Shown here piece by piece: positions 1 through 11,152 of a DNA stretch of 64,000 nucleotides (positions within the stretch are counted from its first letter, which is position 1; each line of letters starts with the position of its first letter). The stretch spans positions 3,782,001 to 3,846,000 of the forward strand of contig OY783209.1 in NCBI GenBank assembly GCA_963678705.1, written 5' to 3'. The translations under genes were made by a program, and so were the position numbers. The notes beneath the pieces are model-generated. The model saw only the letters and a list, made by a program, of their open reading frames with translations. It had not been told where the DNA came from and ran no database searches. The DNA is from Panorpa germanica (Eukaryota > Arthropoda > Insecta > Mecoptera > Panorpidae).

Positions 1-149
1 AATATCTTAATCACATAGACTTAAAGATTTTAAGTCTATGTGATTGGTCAAAACGTAGTAATGGACATTATAACTACCTGTTAGACAAGTTCTTGTGCAA
101 TTAACTAGGAAGTTTAACTGCGCGCAATCGAATGCAGGTTGTACCTGAA

Positions 150-350
150 TAGATTCCACAGTGAACGACGACCACCTACTACGCTGGCAGTTTTTGCGGT
201 GTCGTAGCCTTATGTAGACTACACCACTACGTATGAAGTTTGTAATTATGTTTGTACATAATCAATTTAATTTAATAAAGCTCAGAAAATATAACTCTGG
301 TCCGGAGATCGAATCCGAAGGCACAGCAATGAGGCGTATTCAATGTACTC
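150..350 (-). mobile_element. tRNA-headed SINE copy, degenerate
   Basis: Read on the minus strand this contains a B-box-like GGATTCGATCTCCGG, then a body with a TGATTATGT...CATAAT motif, a 'gtggtgtagtctacat' block and a 'gacaccgcaaaaactgccagcgtagtaggtggtcgtcg' -like tail region. The same ordered blocks occur at 25,575-25,860 and 34,306-34,480, so this is one dispersed SINE family. This copy lacks a clear A-rich tail and is diverged. Confidence 0.6.
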
Positions 351-388
351 ATAAATGGAATTTGAATTTTAGTTTTGTCGTATGTTTT

Positions 389-928
389 ATGCCAGGTTTC
401 ACACCAGAGAGATAAGGCAACAAAATAAGAACAAAAACTTTTTTTTTTCAGAACAAAAACACCAATGTTTACACCAAAGAGACAGTTCTTAAAACATTTT
501 TGTCTTTAAAAACTGTTTTAGTAAACAAACACATTACCCATCTGCAGTTGGTAAGATCAAAAGAAAACACGTTTGTTGTTGATTTTAGTCTGTTTCGTTT
601 GTAACACGCAGTTTTTGTTTGTGAACATTTGCGCTTGTCAGTTGTTGTTTATCATTTGGCTAGCAACTAGTTCCAAGAGCAGTTATAAATAAGTGCAGAA
701 TACAGTGGACAATTAAAGATAAGACAAGCAACTTAATAGAAATGTATCACCAACACAATAATCTGTGGGATACTAAATTTTTATAAGGAATACACAGAAA
801 AATACCAAAAACAAAACCAGTCTGTTCAATGTCTATTTTCGAAAAACAGAACTGTTTTAAAATAAAACAAATCATATTTTCGTTTTGTTTTTTGAAAATA
901 AAACTGTTGCTTTGGTGTAAAACCGGCA
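389..928. mobile_element. MITE with ATGCC(A/G)GGTTT termini
   Basis: The ends read ATGCCAGGTTTCACACCAGAG and, inverted, AAAACCGGCAT. The interior is rich in AAAAACTGTTTT and GTTTTTGTTTTG blocks. A second copy at 44,526-44,940 shares most of the interior in the same orientation. About 110 bp near 671-790 have no counterpart in the second copy, which suggests a nested insertion. There is no coding capacity, so this is a non-autonomous DNA element. Confidence 0.6.
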
Positions 929-3060
929 TTACATATGTATAAGTTGTCACAGAAGAAATAATTATTAATAACTTAAGTTATTTTTTATAACGTTGGATTC
1001 ACTTAATAATTAAAAAGACAAAATGCCTTTTTTAATAATTGAATATTTGAGGTTATGGTAGCCAATTTTATCAATATGTAGTTCCGTTAGTAGGAAATAG
1101 AAATGTTAGAAAAGTTAAAAATAATTCATATTTACCATCTTTCAATTTCTTAAGTGCGTCATTTACGTTGTTCTTCAGACATTCTCCGATGTTAGGATCC
1201 TTTAATTTGCATTTATTGAAATTTTGAGCTGGAAACAAGAAGAAGAATATTAGTTACAAACTTATTGCATCGATTTGTTCGTTAATGGGGTTGTCAACTA
1301 CTTTTTTATGCTCGGATTTTTTAAACTAAGTATAAGTATGAAGTATAAAGTATTTTTATCTCTGCATTCTGCTTAGCTTGAAAAGTATCTTGAAAACTTT
1401 TTGAGTAACAAATATAGTATAATGAGTAATGACACATTTCTAGTGACCTTGGCGTCCTTGAACCAGCGCAGCGTGTAGACACATACAACACATTATTTTA
1501 AAGGGCATAAACAAATCCAAGAACAGATATATAATAATCGTTTCATTATTTCAAATGACAAGGCGTACTAATTTATAAATTCATACTGCATAAATTTTCT
1601 ATCAATTGAATATAAATGAGCATATGAATTTAGTTATAACCATTTTTCTATTCCAGTTATAGAATTTCTGAAATTTAACCTAAAAAATGGGTTTTTCAAT
1701 TCTAGTTTTGTCAAAGACCACAATTAACAAACGAAAAATATAACAGAGGTGTTCGTTTGGTTAAGCTATGCACTTGGTTAAACTTCAGTTAACAAAAAAA
1801 TTGTCAAAACGAGCGAGTCTCAGGGTGTTCTAAAATTCAACGATGAGCGGGCACCAGAGGGTGGTCCTGCTCATGACTACACGAGAAAAAAAGAAAAAAA
1901 AAATTTATCTCATTTTGTTTTGAAATTACAAGGAAAAATAAAAATATTTCGAAAATTGAAACACCTTAAGATGATTTTAACTACCATGACCACAATTTTT
2001 CAAATATTTCAGATTTTTTTTTTGTATTGGCAACCTAAATAATACTGCTATCCACCACAACCATTAAAAATCCCAGAATGCTAGTAGTTTTTACACAAAA
2101 ATCAATCGAAAGTATTTTTTTCCCTAAATTTTTTAAAGATTTTTACTTTCAGTCCACTTTAACTCATCGTGGTGTAAAAAAAAAGCATGAACACTACTAA
2201 GGCAAATTTTTCTAAAAACTGGCTCAACTCTTCAGGATTCCAAATTGGTATAATCCTCCAGGAAAACTAGCAATAAAAAAAATTATGCATACTATTTCTA
2301 AACAAGAACCAAATTTCATAAATTGTTGTTGTTGATAGTTATCACTTTTACAATACCCAAAAAAGGTTTTTTATTGTTAAATGAATTAAAACAAATGGTA
2401 CAAACAATTTTTCATTTATAGTTATATATGTATAGTTACGTTTTATAGAAATTAAGACATGGTTCACAAGCCCAATATATGCGAAAATTACTAGGTTATT
2501 TGCACTGATGCCATCGAGCAATTTCTTTAAGTAAATTTTAGTGTTTATTATATAAAATATACGTAAAACTACAAAGTATTGTAGGCTACTACACATAGAA
2601 AGTTTTGCACTCTACATAACTCCTTGATTTTTTACTTAATTTACAAAATATTTAAACTAAATTGTGCGACACATGACACATGAAACATAACGAATGTAAA
2701 ATGTTGTACATTGCATAAAGCAATTATTTCAACAGATTTTTTTCTATTTAAGCAGTGTTCTAATTAATGCGTTGCAAAATACCGCGGTCTAAGAAGGACA
2801 AAGTACTATTTAAGGTTATAAATGCATTGAGGTGTACTACGTTGTGTCATTTTTGTCTCTTGAATTCTTCTTTTATTTTTCTCTACCTTTTCAATGATTT
2901 TAACAATTTGGGTCATTTTTTTCGAGTATTTTTCTATCTTGTTGATCAGGTTTATCGGTCTAAATAATTTCAGCTCAGATTCTATCAATTCGATCACAGA
3001 CTATGACAAAATAGCATTTGACATAGAAAAACGTGTTACGTGAATAAACAATTAAATAAC
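929..3060. other. Intergenic DNA with repeat fragments, no gene seen
   Basis: No convincing exon was found on either strand. Bases 985-1,100 are a diverged internal piece of the TGGGCTTGTGT-ended element family (block 'aataattaaaaagacaaaatg', then 'atatttgaggttatgg'), and 2,440-2,483 is the terminal piece of the same family ('tagaaattaagacatg' then 'cacaagccca'). The remainder is unassigned AT-rich sequence. Confidence 0.5.
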
Positions 3061-3065
3061 GTTTC

Positions 3066-3214
3066 AATCACTATTGCACTTCAGTTATAGTTCGCATCAA
3101 CTTTATCTTCATTTGTATTCCAACAGGTGAAGTGGTTTCGAAATTTGTAGCCGATAAAATAGACATACGCATCTTCAATATGATGGCAAAGTGACTCTAA
3201 AATGTTTACTGGAG
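3066..3214. mobile_element. Partial MITE of the CCCAGTAAACA-ended family
   Basis: Contains the family block 'atagttcgcatcaactttatc', a 'gtagccgataaaatagac' block and a right end reading 'aaaatgtttactgg'. Longer copies are at 17,155-17,389 and 47,868-48,058, and another partial copy is at 40,781-40,909. Confidence 0.55.
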
Positions 3215-3239
3215 TATATTTTGTTTTAAGAACTAATAA

Positions 3240-3782
3240 CTACCAAAAGTTGACGCCCTCAAATTAATATAAAAAAGAGATATTAACAATTAAAAAAGTC
3301 ATTTTGTCTCTTTAATTATTAAAGGGATTCAACGTTGTACACATTCCAAATGCATGTGACATCACAACCGCTGCCAACCTTACAGCTCATAAATCTCTGC
3401 TATATGTATGTATATATAAAAATATTAAATATTATTTACAGCTATTTCGAGGAACAATAAAATTCCAATATCATGTCTGCCGTAACACGGTTAAATAAAA
3501 TAAATACTTATTATTCTTTGACTTGACTTGATTATTTCGACTACCAACAGCTATAAAACATTACCACAGCACTGATATAATCAACAAATAACCAGCATTT
3601 CACGTCATACGAATATGGACGACCATTTCTAGCGCTAAAACAATAATTCAAACTTTTAATTGCTATATCTTTGTCAACATTTAGATATTTAATAAAATAG
3701 ACACGGCAATACACATTTATTAACATCAATTTCAATCAACAATTGAAAAATCGACCACTAAAAAATGAGGACACAAGCCCAT
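3240..3782 (-). mobile_element. Non-autonomous DNA element with TGGGCTTGTGT end, minus copy
   Basis: The right edge reads ACACAAGCCCA, the inverse of the left edge of the plus-strand copy at 4,531. The internal blocks are the same in reverse order: the 'attaacatcaatttcaatcaac' block, 'tttagatatttaataaaat', 'tagcgctaaaac', 'acgtcata', and 'attaaagggattcaacgttg'. Together with the 4,531-5,209 copy it forms a large inverted pair separated by about 750 bp. Confidence 0.65.
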
Positions 3783-4530
3783 TATTACAAAAATAGTACC
3801 TACACAAAATATTTTACATAATTTTTACATAGAAATATTTTTAGGTTCTTGGATGTAAATCTCCTTATGTAATATTTACGTTTCGTATTTACCGATTACA
3901 TTTTTCTATGTATTTACTTACGTAAATCTTTGCATGTGCTAAGATGTATAACAGCCGATAAGAAAATCAGAGCAAATTTAATTTGCATCGTGGTGCTTAT
4001 TCTTTGCGAGACCAACATTGTTAAATTTATTACTAATGACTTTCTTAACTTAATCACTGCACTCCGTTGGCTAACTCGCGGATTAACTGAACAGCCTGTC
4101 ATCATGATCTCTGTTTATAAAAGAACTGGTGGACCATGCGCACCACGTGGTCGATGTACGATGATGTATGTAATAGTCCAAGATCCCAGAGCCTCTAGAC
4201 CTATGTAGCTTTAGAAAACTGAAATTGTGAGAAGAAATAGTGCAATATGCAGTTGTGAATGTATGCGTACTTGCTAGCTTGAAAGCGGGGCTCATCTACG
4301 TGAAAGTATGATGGCCTGTTTTACAGAACATTGTTAAAAACCAACATTCGCTATTGCCAGGGAAAGAAAATTACGAACAAATTTCTTTTTGTTTTATAAA
4401 ACCGTTTTTAACTTATAAAATATTAGTTTTTTGAAAAAATGTTTTCTTTAGAAATTTTTTATAATTTAATCAGCTTTCATTCACTGTAAAAATATTTCAA
4501 ATATGTTAAGCGGTTCCTTAGATATCACAA

Positions 4531-5209
4531 TGGGCTTGTGTACTCATTTTTTAGAGGTTAATTTTTCAATTGTTAATTGAAATTGATGTTAATAAATGTG
4601 TATTATCGTTTCTATTTTATTAAATATCTAAATATTGACGGAGATATAGCAATTAAAAATTTGAATTGTAATTTTAGAGATGTCAGCCATATTTATGACG
4701 TGAAAATGTATAGGATAAGTCAGTTGTTTGTTGATTAGGACAGTGCTGTGGTAATGTTTTGTAGCTGTTGGTAGTCCTGTGTATCTAGTAAAGAATAATA
4801 AATTTTTATTTTATTTAACCCTGTTACGGCTATTGAAATTTTATTGTTCCTTGAAATAGCTGTAAATAATATTTGATATTTTGATATATAAATATAAATA
4901 GCAGAGATCTATGAGCTGTAAAGTTGGTAACCTGTAAACTTGTCAGAATTCTGTCAAGAATATGCAATCTCTTTTACGCTCTGTTGTATAAAAGAGATAG
5001 CAATTACCGATTGTGAGGACATGCATTTCGAATGTTGTACAACGTTGAATCCCTTCAATGATTAAAAAGATAAAATGACTTTTTTAATTGTTAATATCTC
5101 TTAACATATAAGGAGTTATTAAAAACTAATTGGACATTTGAGGTTCTAGTAACACACTTCATCAATATATAGTAGTTTTATAGAAATTAAGATATAGGAC
5201 ACAAGCCCA
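4531..5209 (+). mobile_element. Full-length non-autonomous element, TGGGCTTGTGT TIRs
   Basis: Begins TGGGCTTGTGT and ends ACACAAGCCCA, an 11-bp terminal inverted repeat, and is about 680 bp long with no coding capacity. Related copies or pieces: 3,240-3,782 (minus), 10,267-10,888, 12,585-12,770, 20,650-20,767 (minus), 985-1,100 and 2,440-2,483. No clean target-site duplication is visible; the flanks are AA and TT. Superfamily not assigned. Confidence 0.65.
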
Positions 5210-5765
5210 TTATGCGAGCGTGGTAGCCGCCATTTTGAATTCTTCATAAAGTAGGGAAAAGGGGAAAGTTTAAGGAGCTTCTCATCTAAAAATTGTCTAC
5301 TTATTAAACTCTTTCACTGTAAAAAGTTTCAAAAGTTTCAAGTATGCACACGTTCTTAACTACATATTGCACTATTTATTCTCAAAATTACAGCTTTGTT
5401 AAAGCGACGCAGGTCTGGGTGCTCTGTGATCTTACTCTATAAGCGCGATGGTCTACCGGATGACGCTGTAATGCGTCTATCCAGCGTCGGTACCAATGAA
5501 GCAGAATGACGATTCATCTTGTTACCCACAATTGCACTTTGTCTTTGTTTTTATTTAATTTGTTTATAATTATTCATAAATGCACTTGTTAAATGGCATA
5601 ACTAATTACCTTAAATTATTATATTTACATATTTCATATTATGCAGATTTAAAGGCAGATTTTCTTAACCTTGGACTCCTAGTGAACATTATATGGTTAT
5701 TAAAAGTTAACTAAACTATTATATACACCTACACTGTGAGAAATATACTATAGGAACATAGTATA
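5210..5765. other. Intergenic stretch, no gene seen
   Basis: No exon recognised. A block near 5,408-5,436 ('caggtctgggtgctctgtgatcttactctat') resembles, inverted, a block near 23,893-23,940, so it is probably a small repeat remnant. Confidence 0.4.
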
Positions 5766-5956
5766 GAGTGTTTCAACAAGAGCGGTCATTTTAAATCAAT
5801 AGAAAAACGCAATATTTCGGTGATATTTGGCAGATATTGTGTTTTATTATTAACCTTAGAGTTTGTAGTTTAGATTAAAATAAAAATATCATCACTTTTT
5901 ACAGAAATATTGCGTTTTTCTATTGATTTAAAATGACCGCTCTTATTGAAACAGTC
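5766..5956. mobile_element. Short palindromic MITE, TIRs over 50 bp
   Basis: The left arm, 'gagtgtttcaacaagagcgg' followed by tcattttaaatcaatagaaa and an aacgcaatattt segment, is repeated as a near-perfect inverted copy at the right end ('ccgctcttattgaaacagtc'). Only about 70 bp separates the arms. The structure is that of a Tc1/mariner-like MITE, but the superfamily is inferred from shape only. Confidence 0.75.
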
Positions 5957-6589
5957 ATAAAATGATCCTTTATGAAATGTATACCTGCGTGATATATTGA
6001 TTTTATGACAAAAATTCGTATATAAAATATTAAAATGAACACTACTTTAGTAATTATTATTTGCTTCTACAGGAATTTTTGTCACAGTAATTTTTACTAT
6101 ATATTTCTTGCAGTGTAATATTATTTAATTTATTACATAACTAATTGTATACACTTTAGTAATAATTTTCCGCTGCCTGTTGTGTATTTCGCCTATCTAT
6201 TTCATACAGAACTTTCCGAAGTCAAAGTCACTGAAATTATACGAAAACGAAATGCAAACGAATTGTTATTTATTTAACGGGACAATTTGTTTAGAAAGCG
6301 AAGTCTGAGTGAACTTTTTCAACTTTGTAATTCATTTTATGTAAGTTTACAAAGTTAACAGTATGAACTTCATTCAAGTATTGGATATACGATTCAAGTG
6401 TTTTCGAGCACTTGATTCCATTTTTCACACACAATTTAACTTTTAGCTTTTAGCTATATAGCTAAAACTGTGAACATATGTTCGAGACGAGTGTACCAAC
6501 ATAACAAAATAAAAAAATCGATAATCGAATGTACGTAGCCCGCGAAATTTGACATTTTTCAAAAATTCACCTTATTTTTTGAACAGACT

Positions 6590-6965
6590 AAGTATATAAT
6601 AAAATAAAAACAATGTTGACACTTGACACTACATTCTTTTGCCTTAACTCATTTATTTACATAACATTGTGCTTAATTCAATTTTGATCCTTATTATATC
6701 TAAACATTCTCACTCCTTCCAAAAAGAAAAAAAAATATCCTTATAAAAATAAAAACAAAACTGCTACTGCTCCTCCTTCGCTCCTCCTGCTACTCTCCCT
6801 CCTGTTTCTACTCTGCCATTCCTTCTCTTTCCTCGTTCCTTTTCTCTATCTCCGCCATCCACCTCTTCCCTTCACTGCCACCCTTTAATAACTCCCCAAT
6901 ATTCTTCTCGCTTATTACTTTTTTCTTACATGAACGCCAATAAATATTATTAATACAACCAATAT
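6590..6965 (-). pseudogene. 5'-truncated LINE, C-terminal ORF end plus 3' UTR
   Basis: On the minus strand, about 6,960 to 6,817, an open frame reads NNIYWRSCKKKVISEKN, then a Gly/Lys/Glu-rich stretch ending EREGMAE and a stop. The 3' sequence after it ('ggaaggagtgagaatg', 'aaggatcaaaattgaattaagcacaatg') recurs at 29,105-29,230 in a diverged plus-strand copy. A shared tail behind a short C-terminal coding piece is typical of 5'-truncated non-LTR retrotransposons. The family was not determined. Confidence 0.5.
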
Positions 6966-9057
6966 TTAAATAAAGAATTAAAAAATCAATTCACAACCAT
7001 ATATGTGTTCTGTTTTTACTCGGATATAGTTTGGGTTATTTTCCCATGTCAATCTCCAGGTCGACACCTCTGTAAACATTTATATTTACGAGCCAACTGT
7101 TGCCGCTCTATATGAGCATTTGCACATGCAGTTAACAAGATTCCATTCAAATTGACATTGAAAACTTTTTGACCTATATGAGCCGTGTATTTAACTTCAA
7201 AATAATGACCTGAGACTACCGATGTTGTTGTTTAATACACATGACATTGAAAAACATTTAATATGATGTGTCACCTACAAACAGAATATTCTAATCTTTC
7301 TATTTGTTGTGCATTATTTGTCTTTTGCAAATATTTTGGTGGTTAGCTCTGTATTCTTATTAAATACTTAAGTCTTTACAAATAAAAAATCAAAACTAAA
7401 AACTCTGTACATGGGAATGATACTTAAGTGTTTTTATTTATTTTTACTGTCAAATGAAGGACATTTTGTTTGCTAATTATTTATTATCTTTCTTAGAAAA
7501 TGAGTGCATACCTAAGTAAATAAAAAATTATTTAATAAAAGCAAAACATTATAGAAAATGATAATGTTACGAAATCTGGCAACCCCAACTGTTAGGTTAT
7601 CAATTTCTTTCAATCTAAACTATGTACAACAGATCCATTGTTATTAATTATTCCTTTGCTTAAATGCTTTTTAAACGTAAATTATATTCTTGTCAGTGTA
7701 TATAACTGACATAATTTAATGAGATGAATAGTAATAAAACTGTGCGGCTGTTTCTGTTTAAGAAACATACAAAACAAATAATCACAAATAATGTTTTTTA
7801 AATTGGCGCCGTCTAAAAAATATTGTCTCTAAGGTGGCAGCACCGAAGTCTTCTTTAGCGGCTCATATATTCAGTTCAAAATGTTTGCCGAAGTTTTAAA
7901 ATATATTTTTGTGTTAACATAATTGCTTAGAAAATTGCAAAAACTAGTTATAATAAAAATGAACTATCTAAACATTAATTATAAGTGTTATATCTTTCTC
8001 GTTTGTAGTTATATACGAGTAAACTTGTGTATTATATTGGTTAAATATCAAATGTCAAAAGTGTATAATAGCGTATTGTTTAGTGTAGTTATTTATTATT
8101 TAGAACATATAATAGTTGTAGTGAATTATAAATTAGTAATTAATTTTAAATAATTCATTCTTTAAAATATGTTTAATATGTGAATAACAACATAACCTAA
8201 AAAATGTTGAACAGTGAGTATGAAATGTCATCTGCAGGCGTTATACAAGTACACAAGTGAACAGGTAGGATTATACATATAATATTTTATTTATAATTCG
8301 TAAAATAATATTATCTACGTCACTAGTTTTGCGACTATTATTTAAGGAAATTGTTCTTTTTGGTTTTGGTTCACCTAACCGAGCTACATCTGCAGTAGTT
8401 TGGTTGTCATAACATGTTAAGACATGCATACAATTCATCCTTTTAATAAATAAAGTTAACTAAGACTTTGTTAAAAGGTTTTATTATGTTTTCTATAAAT
8501 CAATGTCAAAGCTTTGTTTTATTTCATGATTTATTCTTATAATTTAATGGCATAATAATTATATAACATTTACATACTTGAAATGCAGGTAAATAAATAT
8601 GTTGATGAACTTGACATAAGAACATAAAAAGTCTTAAAACGGAAGTTGACAGCCATGAACAATATAAGTTTTCTAAGAAATTGAGTGGAATTAATTGCAT
8701 ATCTTTCAATTTAGCTCTTACGCAATTTATCGTTAATTTAATTATTATTATTTGAGTGCGTATGCATGTGTCAGAAATTACACTAGAAATAAGGTTATAA
8801 GTTTACTTAGTCACAATTGCTTTTCAAAATCAATTGTATCTAGTCACAATTGTTTTCCAAAATGAATTGTATCTAGTCAAAATTATTTTTGCTTTCTGTT
8901 TATGTCTTCCTTGGAGATAGTGCAGGTAGTTTTTGTGGTTAAGGCCTATGGACTGCAAATTTTTCGAATAGCCCTTTGTCATATATTTTGTTTTTCCAAT
9001 TATGTCAATATTTTGGAAACCATAAGCATAACTCAAAACTAGCATAGCTTAGTATAC
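6966..9057. other. Intergenic stretch, no gene seen
   Basis: AT-rich sequence with short open frames only. The longest, 76 codons at 7,923-8,153, has no start context, splice sites or recognisable motif. Nothing else could be supported here. Confidence 0.4.
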
Positions 9058-9063
9058 TTTATT
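9058..9063 (-). terminator. Poly(A) signal for the 336-residue ORF
   Basis: AATAAA on the minus strand, about 58 bases past the stop codon at 9,121. It is the first such hexamer downstream and sits at a normal distance for a short 3' UTR. Confidence 0.5.
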
Positions 9064-9120
9064 TAAAGAAATAAGACCTATTCACAAAATTTACAATACA
9101 TTTTAACAAAGTACAAAACA

Positions 9121-10131
9121 TTACTGTTGGAACCTTAAAGCTAAACTATTTGGCTGCACTATTTTCGTATCGTGCCTGGGAATAATGTACTTATGCCCGA
9201 CAAGATTACACCGACATTCTCGACCGGAAGTACAACTTGCAGAACTGGGTTTCGCAACCTGAACTTGAAAACTTGTAGATTTTGATGAAGTAGCAGTAGC
9301 AGGTTTATTAATTACTTTTGACTTCTTAGTAATTGATTTTGAATCTTCCGCGCTATTTTGAAAAGATTTCTGTTCTAAATGGTTTGTTTCTGAGGTTTGT
9401 AAAGGTATTTTATTTGTATTACGTAATGGTCGCTGGCATTCAGAACAAATACTTACTCCATGTTCGTTAGAGTTGATGGGAATTGGAAATAATCTATCAT
9501 TTAAAACAAAATGGTGTTTACAATTGTGATTGGATTGTTTTTTACAGTTTTTAACGTCCATTTGTTTCATGACGTTAATGACATCTCTGTTTGGCGGTTT
9601 GAACTGCGTTAAAGTAGAAACAGAATAGCAATCTTCGTAATTTTGTTTTCGGAATTCTTTTATTTCTTCGATATATTCTTCATCACTGGAGGAGTCTTTA
9701 TGTGTTTTAAATTTATTGATATATTCTCTTCTATCATAATTTGGATTTAATTTACTTATATAATATTTATTTTTCGTTGTAAATTTATTTTCTGAATGTA
9801 ACAAGTCTGTAAATTTATTCGGTTGAAGAACGTTGTTATAATTAGAGATTGCCATGTTGTCAACAGAACTAGGCTTCTTTTTTCCTAGTCGGACACTGGG
9901 TTCATAACACAAATAAGTCGATTCGTTTATTGATGTTTTTGGACGCGTTTTTAAATTCAATCTCGCTTTTTGTTTACTTGGATGGCTAATTTCCTTTTTA
10001 ATATTGGTCTCTTCGTCTGATGAATCTAGAAATGTTGATATTTTACAATAACATTTTGGTTCGCATTTTTCTGATACACTTTTAATGCTCTTTGTTTTTG
10101 GTTTTGCTGATGTTGCCCGTCTTTTATCCAT
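9121..10131 (-). CDS. Hypothetical 336-residue protein, intronless
   Basis: This is a single open reading frame, far longer than any chance frame in such AT-rich DNA, starting MDKRRATSAKPKTKSIKS and ending LALRFQQ. I do not recognise the family. The N-terminus is basic (Lys/Arg/Ser). Two acidic serine patches (DSSDEE near residue 37 and SSSDEE near 147) look like casein kinase 2 sites. Cys/His residues form possible metal-binding groups: CEPKCYC near residues 23-29, NHNCKHH with ISICSECQ -like CxxC near 202-235 (sequence there is VSICSECQ), and CTSGRECRC near 304-312. No signal peptide or membrane segment is visible, so it is probably cytoplasmic or nuclear. An AATAAA lies 58 bases downstream. 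An upstream non-coding exon is possible. That it is a real gene is likely; its function is unknown. Confidence 0.72.
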   Translation of the reverse strand: MDKRRATSAKPKTKSIKSVSEKCEPKCYCKISTFLDSSDEETNIKKEISHPSKQKARLNLKTRPKTSINESTYLCYEPSVRLGKKKPSSVDNMAISNYNNVLQPNKFTDLLHSENKFTTKNKYYISKLNPNYDRREYINKFKTHKDSSSDEEYIEEIKEFRKQNYEDCYSVSTLTQFKPPNRDVINVMKQMDVKNCKKQSNHNCKHHFVLNDRLFPIPINSNEHGVSICSECQRPLRNTNKIPLQTSETNHLEQKSFQNSAEDSKSITKKSKVINKPATATSSKSTSFQVQVAKPSSASCTSGRECRCNLVGHKYIIPRHDTKIVQPNSLALRFQQ

Positions 10132-10266
10132 TTCTTGCTGTACATAATATAAAATATCTAAATTTATATAAATATATCAATTATCTTTGTGATTAACCCC
10201 CAATCCTAAAACAAAAAGCAATTTATTCATAACTTATTTCTAAATATGGAAGTATGCGCGTTATAA

Positions 10267-10888
10267 TGGGCTTGTGTTCTCATTTTTTAGTGGTCGATTT
10301 TTCAATTGTTGATTGAAATTGATGTTAATAAATGTGTATTGCCGTGTCTATTTTATTAAATATCTAAATATTGACGGAGATATAGCAATTAAAAGTTTGA
10401 ATTGTAGTTTTAGCGCTAGATATGGTCGGCCATATTTGTATGACGTGAAATGCATTTTAACGTCAGTTATTTGTTGAGTAGGTCAGTGCTGTGGTATGTT
10501 ATGTAGCTGTTGGTAGTCAAATAATCAAGTCAAATCAAAGAATAATAAGTTTTTATTTTATTTAATCCTGGTAAGGCAGACATAATATTGAAATTTGAAT
10601 GTTCCTTGAAATAGCTGTAAAGAATATTTGATAGTTTGATATATAAATACATATAGCAGAGATTTATGAGCTGTAAGGTTGGTAACCTTACACAATGATT
10701 GTGATGTCACATGCACTTGGAATATGTACAACGTTGAATCCCTTTAATAATTAAAGAGACAAAATGACTTTTTTGAATTGTTAATATCTCTCAACATATA
10801 AGGAGTTATTAAAAAATAATTGGACATTTGAGGTTCTAGTAACCCACTTTATCAATATATAGTACATTTTTGTGGAAATTAAGACATA
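10267..10888 (+). mobile_element. TGGGCTTGTGT-family element, right TIR degraded
   Basis: Starts TGGGCTTGTGTTCTC and follows the internal order of the 4,531 copy through 'atatagtacatttttgtggaaattaagacat', where homology stops before the ACACAAGCCCA end. It lies just upstream of the 336-residue ORF on the opposite strand, about 135 bp from its ATG. Confidence 0.6.
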
Positions 10889-10889
10889 T

Positions 10890-11152
10890 GTGTATTGGCG
10901 TGTCCATTTTATTAAATATCTAAATATTGACGGAGATAATTGTAGTTTTAGCGCTACAGATGTCGGCCATATTTATGACGTAACATGTCGCACTATTATG
11001 GTGAAACGATACTTGGCCATTTTTTCTCGCGAAATATAGACGGCGATACTATACAGCAGCTTAAATATTATTTAGATATTTAATAAAATAAAAACGCTAA
11101 TATACATTTATTAACATCTGTTTCAATTAACAATTAAATGAGTTCACAAGCA
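10890..11152. mobile_element. Derivative of the same family with a different interior
   Basis: The outer parts carry the family's 'tgtgtattggcgtgtccatttt' and the inverse 'aaaataaaaacgctaatataca' segments. The middle ('acatgtcgcactattatggtg' to 'tctcgcgaaatatag') is absent from the 4,531 copy. Part of that middle recurs inverted at 20,600-20,690. Shared ends around different cores suggest a second subfamily. Confidence 0.5.

Noticed and set aside
3914..4295. Overlapping frames of 63-92 codons on both strands between the inverted element pair
   Set aside because: They overlap one another in opposite directions, show no domain and no splice sites, and fit chance frames in a slightly less AT-rich patch.
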